From NCBI RefSeq assembly GCF_014252115.1, contig NZ_CP059211.1:453061-517060 (forward strand): a stretch of 64,000 nt of DNA, given 5' to 3'. Of the stretch, positions 49,531-58,087 are shown in pieces. The position numbers were made by a program, and so were the translations under genes. Position 1 is the stretch's first letter. The number at the start of each line of letters is the position of its first letter. Origin of the DNA: Blattabacterium cuenoti (lineage in GTDB: Bacteria > Bacteroidota > Bacteroidia > Flavobacteriales > Blattabacteriaceae). Under the pieces are notes generated by a model. The model did no database searches and was not told the origin of the DNA. It saw only the letters and a program-made list of their open reading frames with translations.

Positions 49531-51684
49531 ATGAATCCTTTGAATAACTTTCAGTTGAACAACTCTCAACGTAAAATTATAGAAACCATTGATGGACCTA
49601 TATTAGTTATTGCTGGAGCTGGATCAGGAAAAACTCGTGTTATTACACATCGTATCGTTCATATGATTCAAAATATAGGAATACCTCCTTACAATATATT
49701 AGCTTTAACTTTTACCCAAAAAGCTGCTAGAGAAATGAAAAATCGTATTTCTAATATGATAAATACAACAGAATTTTATCAAATAACACTAGGCACTTTT
49801 CACTCTATATTTTCTAGTATTCTAAGAAAAGAATCTCATTGGTTAGGATTTAAATCAAATTATACGATTTATGATCATAAAGATTCAGAAAATGTTATAA
49901 AAAAAATATTAAAAGACATTAATATAGAAAATATAACTTTGAATTGTAAAGAAATAATAAAAAGAATTTCTGAATATAAAAATAATTTGTATTATTTATT
50001 AGGTAATAAAAAAAAATCAGAAAATACAGAATTTCTTACTAAAATTTATAAAATTTATACAAAACGTTGTTTTAAAGCAAATGCGTTAGATTTTGATGAT
50101 ATATTGCTTTATACCAATTATTTATTTTTCTATTTTCCAAATGTACTTGAAAAGTATCAAAAAAAATTTAAATACATATTAATTGATGAATATCAAGATA
50201 CCAATCTATCTCAAAATACCATTATAAAAAATTTAGTTTCTAAACATAAAAATCTTTTTGTAGTAGGAGATGATGCCCAAAGTATTTATGCTTTTCGTGG
50301 AGCTGATATTTCAAATATTTTAAATTTTCATCTTGATTATAAAAATGCTAAGATTTTTCGTCTTGAACAAAATTATCGTTCTACTAATTATATAGTGCAA
50401 GCATCTAACAATATTATTTCTTTTAATAAAAATCAGATTTTAAAAAAAATTTGGACAAATAATGAAAAAGGAGAAAAAGTAAAAATATATTCTGCCACTA
50501 CTGAAGTAGAAGAAGCAGAATATATAACTTCTTCTATTCTTTCAATAAAAAGAAAAACAAATTTACGATATGAAAATTTTGCAATTCTTTACAGAGCAAA
50601 TATACAATCACATGTTGTAGAATACTCATTAAAAAAAAAAAATATCCCATATCACATATATGGATCTATCTCTTTTGAACAGAGGAAAGAAATTCGTGAT
50701 TTTTTAGCTTATCTTAGAATTATTGTTAATCCAAATGATGAAGAATCTTTTTTACGTATTTTAAAAAATACAAATCAAAAAATAGTAAAAACTATATTAA
50801 GTCTGTCTGAAAAAAAAGAAATCACAGTCTATAATATAGTAAGAAATATTGAAAATTATCAATGCTTATTAAAAATAAATAATAAAACAAAAATTAGATT
50901 TGAAAATCTAATTTTTACAATAGAAAAATTACGTATTAGTGCAGAACAATATGATGCATATGTAATAGCTAAAAAATTAGTGGATTTTTTGTTAAATGAA
51001 AATTCTAAAAATTATAAAAATGAAGATTTTAAATATATACTTGATTATATACTTCAATATGTTAAAGAACAAAAGAAATTAAAAAATAATGTAAATGCAA
51101 GTTTGTTTGGTTTTTTACAAAATTTTTATTTGGAAATAAATGAAAATATCAATCATAAAGATGAAAGAAATAAAGTTTCATTAATGACAGTTCATTTATC
51201 CAAAGGTTTAGAATTTTCTATTGTTTTTATTGTAGGATTAGAAGAAAATCTATTTCCATCAAAATCCAGTTTGGGAAATCACTTGAAAATAGAGGAAGAA
51301 CGTCGTTTATTTTATGTTGCTTTAACTCGGGCTAAAAAAAAAGCAATACTTACTTATACAAAGTATAGATTTATATGGGGAGAAAAAAAGAAAAATGCTC
51401 CTAGCCGTTTTATTGATGAACTTAATAAAAATTTTATTGATATAGAAAATCACAGATATATATCTGATAAAAAAAATTTTTTTTCCTTGAATTATCTTAA
51501 TTATGAAAATCAAAATTCTAAATATTTAGAAATTAAAAAAGGAGCAAAAGTTTTTCACAAAAATTTTGGAATAGGAATCATTTTAGAATTACAAAATCAG
51601 AATCAAATAGCTCTAATTAAATTTAAAAAATCGGGAAAAAAAAGAGTTTTGATAAAATTGAATAAACTTTTTATTGAATCATAA
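49531..51684 (+). CDS. UvrD/PcrA-type superfamily 1 DNA helicase
   Basis: This 3'-5' helicase acts in nucleotide excision and mismatch repair. It has 717 residues. Motifs include the Q motif LNNSQRKII, Walker A GAGSGKT (29-35), Walker B DEYQDTN, QNYRSTN, and TVHLSKGLEF with VALTRAKKK in 2A. A C-terminal Tudor-like tail with FHKNFGIGII is typical of PcrA/UvrD. It could be called uvrD or pcrA; by eye the sequence does not decide. It follows recG and precedes the cation efflux gene with 9 bases between. Confidence 0.93.
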   Translation: MNPLNNFQLNNSQRKIIETIDGPILVIAGAGSGKTRVITHRIVHMIQNIGIPPYNILALTFTQKAAREMKNRISNMINTTEFYQITLGTFHSIFSSILRKESHWLGFKSNYTIYDHKDSENVIKKILKDINIENITLNCKEIIKRISEYKNNLYYLLGNKKKSENTEFLTKIYKIYTKRCFKANALDFDDILLYTNYLFFYFPNVLEKYQKKFKYILIDEYQDTNLSQNTIIKNLVSKHKNLFVVGDDAQSIYAFRGADISNILNFHLDYKNAKIFRLEQNYRSTNYIVQASNNIISFNKNQILKKIWTNNEKGEKVKIYSATTEVEEAEYITSSILSIKRKTNLRYENFAILYRANIQSHVVEYSLKKKNIPYHIYGSISFEQRKEIRDFLAYLRIIVNPNDEESFLRILKNTNQKIVKTILSLSEKKEITVYNIVRNIENYQCLLKINNKTKIRFENLIFTIEKLRISAEQYDAYVIAKKLVDFLLNENSKNYKNEDFKYILDYILQYVKEQKKLKNNVNASLFGFLQNFYLEINENINHKDERNKVSLMTVHLSKGLEFSIVFIVGLEENLFPSKSSLGNHLKIEEERRLFYVALTRAKKKAILTYTKYRFIWGEKKKNAPSRFIDELNKNFIDIENHRYISDKKNFFSLNYLNYENQNSKYLEIKKGAKVFHKNFGIGIILELQNQNQIALIKFKKSGKKRVLIKLNKLFIES

Positions 51685-51693
51685 AAACAATTT

Positions 51694-52683
51694 ATGGATG
51701 ATTTAAAAAAAATTAAACTAAATTTTTATTATCAGAAAATGATTTGTTTTGTAGCAATTTTTTTCTTTTTTATAAAATTAATTACTTGGCATATTACTTC
51801 TTCGCTTTCTGTATTTAGTGATGCTATGGAAAGTTTGATTAACATTATCAGTGGTTTTATTGGATTATGGAGTCTTTATGTATCATCTTTACCTAAAGAT
51901 AAAAATCATCCATATGGACACGGTAAAATAGAATTTATATCAACAGCAATAGAAGGTTTTCTAATTTCTATAGTAGGAATTACTATTTTTATAAATACTT
52001 TTATACGTATTAAATCTAATATGCATGGAATTATTTTATCAAGATTAGATTATGGTCTATTTTTAATGTCCTTCACTGGAATTATTAACTATTTATTAGG
52101 TTTTTTAGTCTGTAAAATAGGACATAAAAACAGAGCTTTAATATTAATAGCAAGCGGAAAACATCTTCAAATAGATACTTATTCTACTTTTGGTATAATC
52201 ATAGGATTGATATTATTGAATATTACCAAATCTATATGGATAGATCCCATTATTTCTATCATTTTTTCATTTGTAATTTTATATACAGGATTTAAATTAT
52301 TGAGAAATGCCACAGCTGGAATTATGGACGAATCTGACAAAAAACTTTTAAAAAAATTATCTTTTTACTTAAACGAAAAAAGAAATATTCATTGGATAGA
52401 TCTTCATCATTTAAAAATCATTAAATATGGAAGTGCATTGCACATAGATTGTCATTTAACTGTTCCATGGTTTTTTAATGTCAAAGAAGCTAATCAAGAA
52501 GTAAAAAAATTAACTCAACTAACTAAAGATAAATTCGGAAATAAAGTAGAATTATCGGTTCACGTTGAGGCTTGTTCTAATAAGCATTGTATATTTTGTT
52601 TTAATTATTCTTGTCAAGTAAGGAAAAATCTTTTTCAAAAAAAAATTCTTTGGACTTTAGATAAAACATCTTATAAAAGATAA
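51694..52683 (+). CDS. Cation diffusion facilitator family transporter
   Basis: CDF proteins export Zn, Fe, Mn or similar ions in exchange for protons. It has 329 residues, six predicted membrane helices in the first 215 and a cytoplasmic domain after that. Metal site residues are visible in VFSDAMESL on helix 2 and IDTYST on helix 5, and HPYGHGKIEF is the loop signature. The tail ends with a CX4CX2CX4C cluster (C294, C299, C302, C307), a possible extra metal site. The metal specificity cannot be read from the sequence. It is co-directional with the UvrD-like and DUF4290 genes. Confidence 0.9.
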   Translation: MDDLKKIKLNFYYQKMICFVAIFFFFIKLITWHITSSLSVFSDAMESLINIISGFIGLWSLYVSSLPKDKNHPYGHGKIEFISTAIEGFLISIVGITIFINTFIRIKSNMHGIILSRLDYGLFLMSFTGIINYLLGFLVCKIGHKNRALILIASGKHLQIDTYSTFGIIIGLILLNITKSIWIDPIISIIFSFVILYTGFKLLRNATAGIMDESDKKLLKKLSFYLNEKRNIHWIDLHHLKIIKYGSALHIDCHLTVPWFFNVKEANQEVKKLTQLTKDKFGNKVELSVHVEACSNKHCIFCFNYSCQVRKNLFQKKILWTLDKTSYKR

Positions 52684-52706
52684 ATAAATATATTATATAT
52701 AATATT

Positions 52707-53288
52707 ATGGAATACAATACTAATCGTTTAAAATTGGTGATACCAGAATATGGGAGAAATATTCATAAAATGATAGATTATGCTATACAAATAAAAAATA
52801 GAAAGAAAAGAAATCGTTGTGCATGGAGTATTATTAAATTAATGACAGATTCTGTTTATCCTAAATATTACAAATCTATTCCTTTTTTTCAACATAAATT
52901 ATGGAATCAACTATTGATAATGTCTAAATATCAATTAGATATTGACACACCTTTTCCTAAACCAAATTTAAAAGAAACCTATAATATTAATTTTTGTAAT
53001 AAAAGAATAATATATCCTGAATATCTAACTCGTTTTAGATATTATGGAAAAATTATAAGGAACATGATCCATGCAGCAATACGTTGTAAAAACACGCAAA
53101 AAAAAGAAGGTTTATTTTATGCTATAGCTAATACAATGAAAAAAAACTATTTAAGATGGAATAAAAATATAGTAAAAGACGATGTCATATTTAAAGATTT
53201 AAAAGAACTATCAAAAGGAAAAATATGTTTAATGAAACATACAGATTCATTATTACAATGTTCTCATATTTTTAAATATAAAAAATAA
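52707..53288 (+). CDS. DUF4290 family protein
   Basis: A 193-residue protein that I recognise as the DUF4290 family, which is essentially confined to Bacteroidetes. The start has YNTNRLKLVIPEYGRNIHKMID and RCAWSIIKLM; two similar helical segments occur (YGRNIHKMIDYAIQIKNRKKR near 14-34 and YGKIIRNMIHAAIRCKNTQKK near 112-132), suggesting an internal repeat. It is rich in Lys and Tyr, soluble, without signal peptide. It sits just before murA, the place where I recall it in free-living relatives. The function is unknown; retention in a reduced genome argues it matters. Confidence 0.85.
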   Translation: MEYNTNRLKLVIPEYGRNIHKMIDYAIQIKNRKKRNRCAWSIIKLMTDSVYPKYYKSIPFFQHKLWNQLLIMSKYQLDIDTPFPKPNLKETYNINFCNKRIIYPEYLTRFRYYGKIIRNMIHAAIRCKNTQKKEGLFYAIANTMKKNYLRWNKNIVKDDVIFKDLKELSKGKICLMKHTDSLLQCSHIFKYKK

Positions 53289-53317
53289 AAAAATCTTAAT
53301 TAAAAGAGTAATAGTTG

Positions 53318-54628
53318 ATGGGATCTTTTAAAATAAAAGGAGGATTATCTTTGAAAGGAGAAATTCAACCACAAGGTGCTAAAAATGAATCTCTTCAAAT
53401 ATTATGTGCAGTATTACTGACTTCAGAAAAATTGAGAATTAAAAATATTCCAGAAATAGGAGATGTCAAATGTTTGATACAAATTCTTAAAGATTTAGGA
53501 GTTTTAATAAAAAAAAATGGAATAGGAGACTATACTTTACAAGCAAAAAATATAAATACTGAATATTTAAATACAAAAAAATTTTGTGAATATGGAAAAT
53601 CTATCAGAGGATCTATTATGATTGCTGGTCCTTTACTTACCAGATTTGGAAAAGTTCGTATTCCAATTCCTGGAGGGGATAGGATAGGTAGACGACGTTT
53701 AGATGCCCATTTAACAGGATTAAAGTTGTTAGGAAGTAATATATATTATCATAATGAATCAAAATATTTTGATTTATGGGTAAAAAATAGTTTAATTGGA
53801 GAATATATTTTAATGGAAGAGGCTTCTGTTACAGGAACAGCAAATATTATTATGGCAGCTACTTTAGCTAAAGGGAAAACTATAATTTATAATGCGGCTT
53901 GTGAACCTTATATTCAACAATTATGCAAATTGTTAAATAAAATGGGAGCTAAGATTAAAGGAATAGGATCTAATTTAATTAATATTACTGGAGTCGAAGA
54001 ATTAGGAGGATGTGAACATACCATATTACCTGATATAGTTGAAATAGGGAGTTGGATAGGTTTAGCCGCCATTACTTGTTCTGAAATTAGGATTAAAAAT
54101 GTGAATTGGAAAAATTTAGGAATTGTACCTAATATCTTTCATAAGATGGGAATAAAATTAGAAAAAGAAAAAAACAATATCTATATTCCATCACAAAAAT
54201 GTTATCAAATTAAAAAATCATTAAATAATGCAATATTAACAATATCTGATGCTCCATGGCCAGGGTTAACTCCAGATTTGTTAAGTATTCTAACTGTAGT
54301 GGCTACTCAAGCTAAAGGTAGTGTTTTAATCCACCAAAAAATGTTTGAAAGTAGACTATTTTTTGTAGATAAACTGATTGAAATGGGAGCTCAAATCATA
54401 TTATGTGACCCTCATAGAGCTACTGTTATAGGTCTTAATCATAAATCTTCTCTTAGAGGAACAACATTAAATTCTCCAGATATAAGAGCTGGTATATCTC
54501 TTTTGATTGCAGCTCTCTCTGCTAAAGGAACTAGTATTATTAAAAATATAGAACAAATAGACAGAGGATATGAAAATATAGATAAAAGATTACGTATTTT
54601 AGGAGCAGATATTTTGAGAATAAAATAA
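53318..54628 (+). CDS. murA: UDP-N-acetylglucosamine 1-carboxyvinyltransferase
   Basis: MurA adds enolpyruvate to UDP-GlcNAc, the first committed step of peptidoglycan synthesis. I use the ATG at 53318 (436 residues); the TTG one codon upstream is less likely. Conserved parts are the QGAKNESLQIL start and IRGSIMIAGPLL. The catalytic loop reads PGGDRIGRRRLD, with D121 where E. coli has Cys115, the fosfomycin target. The C-terminus has DIRAGISLLIAAL and RGYENID. Asp at this site is catalytically competent in other bacteria. The gene follows DUF4290 by 29 bases and is followed by the longest spacer of the window. Confidence 0.97.
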   Translation: MGSFKIKGGLSLKGEIQPQGAKNESLQILCAVLLTSEKLRIKNIPEIGDVKCLIQILKDLGVLIKKNGIGDYTLQAKNINTEYLNTKKFCEYGKSIRGSIMIAGPLLTRFGKVRIPIPGGDRIGRRRLDAHLTGLKLLGSNIYYHNESKYFDLWVKNSLIGEYILMEEASVTGTANIIMAATLAKGKTIIYNAACEPYIQQLCKLLNKMGAKIKGIGSNLINITGVEELGGCEHTILPDIVEIGSWIGLAAITCSEIRIKNVNWKNLGIVPNIFHKMGIKLEKEKNNIYIPSQKCYQIKKSLNNAILTISDAPWPGLTPDLLSILTVVATQAKGSVLIHQKMFESRLFFVDKLIEMGAQIILCDPHRATVIGLNHKSSLRGTTLNSPDIRAGISLLIAALSAKGTSIIKNIEQIDRGYENIDKRLRILGADILRIK

Positions 54629-54926
54629 AATATTTTTTCGCATATAGAAATTTCGTTTAATAAGTAGAAAAATAAAAGATTAATTTTTGCATATCTTACT
54701 TTATCGTTTTTTATTCATCATTCATTATGAATTTCCATCATTTTTATCAAAATCTATGATAAAAGTAAAAATAAAAAAAAACACAGAAATTCGTAATTTT
54801 AATTTTATCTAAACAAAATATTTTGTTATGTATAAAAACACAACACATAACATTATTTCAAAATCATATAACTTTATATACGTCATTAAATAAATAAATT
54901 GAATGAAAAAATAATGAAAAAAAATT
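54629..54926. other. Longest intergenic spacer (murA-greA), AT-rich with a 16-bp palindrome
   Basis: This 298-base gap has no coding sequence or tRNA I can support. It contains a weak all-AT hairpin (TTTTATCA 54742-54749 pairs with TGATAAAA 54757-54764) and a perfect 16-bp palindrome AACAAAATATTTTGTT at 54812-54827. No exact TAnnTTTG is present. A promoter for greA or a small RNA could be here but is not demonstrated. Confidence 0.5.
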
Positions 54927-55415
54927 ATGGAAAAATTTGAATATATAACTAAAGAAGGTTTAGAAAAATTACGAAAAGAAATAGAAAGATTAGAAAACGT
55001 AGAACGCCCGAAAATATCCATGCAAATAGCAGAAGCCAGAGATAAAGGAGATTTGTCAGAAAACGCAGAGTATGATGCAATAAAAGAAGCTCAAGGTTTT
55101 TTAGAAATGAACATAGCTAAATTAAAAAAAAAACTATCTAATGCACGTATTATAGATGGATCACAAATTAATAGAACTAGAGTATCTATTCTGTCCACAG
55201 TAAGAGTCAAAAATTTGACTTATGGAGGAGAACAAATATATACTTTAGTTCCAGAGGGAGAAGCAGACTTAAAATATGGAAAAATATCCATAAATACACC
55301 TATATCAACAGGTTTACTTGGAAAACAAGTAGGACAAATAGCGCATATTAAATTGCCTAATAAGATGATACTCGATTATGAAATTTTAGAAATAGCGTTT
55401 AGTGAAAGTGAATAA
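54927..55415 (+). CDS. greA: Transcription elongation factor GreA
   Basis: GreA enters the RNA polymerase secondary channel and stimulates cleavage of backtracked RNA. It has 162 residues. The N-terminal coiled coil contains ARDKGDLSENAEYDAIKEAQ with the acidic tip residues (DLSENAEYD). The C-terminal FKBP-like domain has ISINTPISTGLLGKQVGQ. It is intact. Its stop overlaps the HIT gene start by 14 bases, implying co-translation. Confidence 0.97.
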   Translation: MEKFEYITKEGLEKLRKEIERLENVERPKISMQIAEARDKGDLSENAEYDAIKEAQGFLEMNIAKLKKKLSNARIIDGSQINRTRVSILSTVRVKNLTYGGEQIYTLVPEGEADLKYGKISINTPISTGLLGKQVGQIAHIKLPNKMILDYEILEIAFSESE

Positions 55416-55830
55416 TAATATATTTCAAAAAATAATTAAAAATGAAATTTTAGCTTATAAAGTAGCGGAAAATTCTGATCATCTAGCTTTTTTAGATATT
55501 CATCCTATGAAAATAGGACACACTTTGGTAATACCAAAAAAAAGTAATAGAGATAAAATTTTTTCTCTATCAAAAAAAGAATTTATCTCTATTATGTCTT
55601 TCACAAGAAAAGTAGCTATAGGTATAGAAAATATTATATCTTGCAATCGTATTGGTGTATTTGTTATGGGTTTTGAAATTCCTCATGTTCACATTCATCT
55701 AATTCCTATGAATAAAGAGAGTGATGTAAATTTTACCAAAAAAAGAATGGTTTTATCTTCAAAGACTTTTCAAGGTTTATCAGAAAAAATAAAAAAATCT
55801 ATAGACGCTTTAATGATTCCAATGAAATAG
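55402..55830 (+). CDS. HIT family nucleotide-binding hydrolase
   Basis: A 142-residue member of the histidine triad (Hint-like) family, which hydrolyses nucleoside phosphoramidates. The IFQKIIKNEILAYKVAE start and HTLVIPK are typical. The catalytic triad is in HVHIHLIP. The start is GTG at 55402 (another GTG lies at 55408); no ATG is available before the fold. It overlaps greA at the 5' end and converges into coaX with a 21-base overlap. The in vivo substrate is unknown. Confidence 0.93.
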   Translation: MKVNNNIFQKIIKNEILAYKVAENSDHLAFLDIHPMKIGHTLVIPKKSNRDKIFSLSKKEFISIMSFTRKVAIGIENIISCNRIGVFVMGFEIPHVHIHLIPMNKESDVNFTKKRMVLSSKTFQGLSEKIKKSIDALMIPMK

Positions 55831-56580
55831 GATTTTTAATCCTTTTATTGTATGTAATTTATCTTTAATATGAATTTTTTTTGTTAATGGCGTATATATA
55901 TGAGATAAACCCCCAGTAGCAATAACAAAACAATTTGTTTTCAATTCTTGATTGACCCTATTTATCAATCCTTCAACCATGCTTATATAACCGTATATAA
56001 TTCCACTTTGAATACATGTTTCTGTATATTGACCTAATATACTATGAGGTTTTTTTAACTCAATTTGTGATAATTGAGCTGTATTTCCAATTAATGCAGT
56101 TAAAGAACTATTAACTCCCGGAGCAATAATAACACCTAAAAGATTTCCATACTTATCTATACAAGTTAAACTTAATGCAGTTCCAAAATCCACTATTAAA
56201 GTGGTATTTTTATTATTATATAATGTATATGCGGCTGTAGCGTTGGCATATAAATCTGTTCCTAATTGATGTGAATAATGTTTTATAGGAGAATTTGAGT
56301 TTCTATCAACTATAATAGGTTTTATTTTGTGTATTTCATATAAAGATTGTTCCACTATATTTGTAAGAGAAGGAACTACCGATCCAATAACGATATTTTG
56401 TATAAACTTAGAAAAAATATCATATTGTTGATATATATTTTTAAATAATAAAACATATTCATCTCGTGATTTGTGTGGATTAGTATTAATGATCCATGAG
56501 CAATTACATTTCAAATTATAACTACTATCGAATAGTCCAAAACGAAGACTTGAATTTCCAATATTTATTGTTAATAACAT
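55810..56580 (-). CDS. coaX: Type III pantothenate kinase-like protein
   Basis: CoaX phosphorylates pantothenate, the first step of CoA synthesis. I use the ATG at 56580 (256 residues, starting MLLTINIGNSS); an ATG at 56592 would add four. The ASKHA fold shows the second phosphate motif VDFGTALSLTCID and CVIATGGLSHI near the C-terminus. Two usual active-site features differ: the first motif reads NIGNS where DxGNT is normal (N6), and GTDLYANA has Leu where GxDR is usual. The protein may be a divergent but active form or may have lost activity. No accessory coaA was seen here. A TATATTTG -7 box lies at 56611 to 56604 without a clear -33. Confidence 0.85.
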   Translation of the reverse strand: MLLTINIGNSSLRFGLFDSSYNLKCNCSWIINTNPHKSRDEYVLLFKNIYQQYDIFSKFIQNIVIGSVVPSLTNIVEQSLYEIHKIKPIIVDRNSNSPIKHYSHQLGTDLYANATAAYTLYNNKNTTLIVDFGTALSLTCIDKYGNLLGVIIAPGVNSSLTALIGNTAQLSQIELKKPHSILGQYTETCIQSGIIYGYISMVEGLINRVNQELKTNCFVIATGGLSHIYTPLTKKIHIKDKLHTIKGLKILFHWNH

Positions 56581-56682
56581 GATTCTCCTCATTTTGAATA
56601 TTTCAAATATATTTTAAATCAAATAATTGTTTTTTTTTTCAATTTCATATATCTTTCTCTTATATTATATTTTCATTAATAT

Positions 56683-57513
56683 ATGACTAATATTTGTAAA
56701 ATAAATCTAGAAATAAAAGGAAAAAAAACAGGAGTTCCTATAGTGTTATTACATGGATTTATGGAAAGTTTAGAAATATGGAATTATGTATATCATGATA
56801 TTTCTAATAAGTATAAAGTTATTTTAATTGATCTTCCAGGTCATGGAAAAAGTAATGGAAAAGACGTTTTAATATTAGAAAAAGATGGAATTTTTACAAT
56901 GGAAAATACCGCAGAAATTGTAAAAAAAACATTAGAAAAAAAAGGAATCCAAAAAGCTATTTTTGTAGGACATTCTATGGGAGGATATGTTGCTTTAGCC
57001 ATGGCGGAAAAGTATCCCAAAATGTTTTTAGGTTTGTGTTTGCTTCATTCTACAACAGAATCAGATACACTTGAAAAAAAGAAAAACCGTATTCAGTCTA
57101 TTCAATTAGCAATTAATAATTATTCATTGTTTATATCCGCAAGTATAAAAAAATTGTTTCATTATGAAAGATTATCTTCTTTACAAGAAGAAATACGTTT
57201 TGTATGTAAAATTGCTTCATATACTCACATAAATAGTATTATTTCTTTTTTGAAAGGAATGTCAATTCGGAAAGATAGAAAATTTTTACTAAAAACAACT
57301 AAGTTTCCAAAACTATGTATAGTTGGTTTATACGATTCAATTCTTGATATTCAAAAAATTTATGAAGAAATGAAAAATGGAAATAAAATTTATTTTGTTG
57401 CAATACCCACAGGTCATATGGGTCATATAGAAAAACCTAAAGAAATAATAAAAATATTAGAAAATTTTATAGATTTTTCTATCCTTACGGTTGAACCTAA
57501 GTTGAATGAATAA
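56683..57513 (+). CDS. Alpha/beta hydrolase
   Basis: A 276-residue soluble alpha/beta-hydrolase fold protein. The oxyanion segment is VLLHGFMES, the nucleophile elbow is GHSMGGY with Ser near residue 98, and the late His is in TGHMGHIEKP. It resembles carboxylesterase or MenH-like hydrolases, but the sequence does not identify the substrate. Its stop overlaps the cyclo-ligase gene by eight bases, so they are co-translated. A role in menaquinone synthesis (MenH-like) is possible, as menaquinone is the expected quinone for this SdhCAB, but this is a guess. Confidence 0.85.
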   Translation: MTNICKINLEIKGKKTGVPIVLLHGFMESLEIWNYVYHDISNKYKVILIDLPGHGKSNGKDVLILEKDGIFTMENTAEIVKKTLEKKGIQKAIFVGHSMGGYVALAMAEKYPKMFLGLCLLHSTTESDTLEKKKNRIQSIQLAINNYSLFISASIKKLFHYERLSSLQEEIRFVCKIASYTHINSIISFLKGMSIRKDRKFLLKTTKFPKLCIVGLYDSILDIQKIYEEMKNGNKIYFVAIPTGHMGHIEKPKEIIKILENFIDFSILTVEPKLNE

Positions 57514-58087
57514 AGAAAAATTACGTGCACAATATTTCTATATGAGAAAGTCTATTTCTCAATATGAGATTATGAAAATGAGTTATGAAATTTTTTTTCA
57601 GTTAAAAAAGCTATTTTTTATATGGAAAAATACATATTTTCATATTTTTTTACCCATATGTGAACATAAAGAAGTAAATACGTTTATTATAATTGATTTC
57701 TTACTAAAAACAGGAAAATGCGTAACCATTCCCTGTTCTAACTTTCGTAAGTTATCTATAGAAAATTGTTTTTTTCATAAAAATACTATATTAATAAAAA
57801 AAAAATATGGAATTCTAGAACCTATTTCTAGGCATAAATCTATTGTTTCAATTTCACTTATTGAAGTGATATTTATTCCTTTGTTAATATTTGATTCAAA
57901 AGGTTATAGAGTAGGTTACGGAAAAGGTTTTTATGATAGATTTGTTCCTTTATGTGAAAAAAATATTATTAAAATAGGTTTAAGTTTTTTTTCCCCTATA
58001 AAAGAAATTAATAATATACATAAAGACGATTTGTTAATTGATATAGGAATTACCCCCAATCATATTTTTTTCTTTAAAAAAATTTAA
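57506..58087 (+). CDS. 5-formyltetrahydrofolate cyclo-ligase
   Basis: This enzyme converts 5-formyl-THF to methenyl-THF with ATP, recovering stalled folate. It has 193 residues. The N-terminal RAQYFYMRKSIS and the C-terminal ATP-binding GYRVGYGKGFYDRF are diagnostic. The gene overlaps the hydrolase gene upstream and shares a TTAA with the rseP stop downstream (four bases, tail to tail). It supports folate metabolism with folC. Confidence 0.93.
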   Translation: MNKEKLRAQYFYMRKSISQYEIMKMSYEIFFQLKKLFFIWKNTYFHIFLPICEHKEVNTFIIIDFLLKTGKCVTIPCSNFRKLSIENCFFHKNTILIKKKYGILEPISRHKSIVSISLIEVIFIPLLIFDSKGYRVGYGKGFYDRFVPLCEKNIIKIGLSFFSPIKEINNIHKDDLLIDIGITPNHIFFFKKI

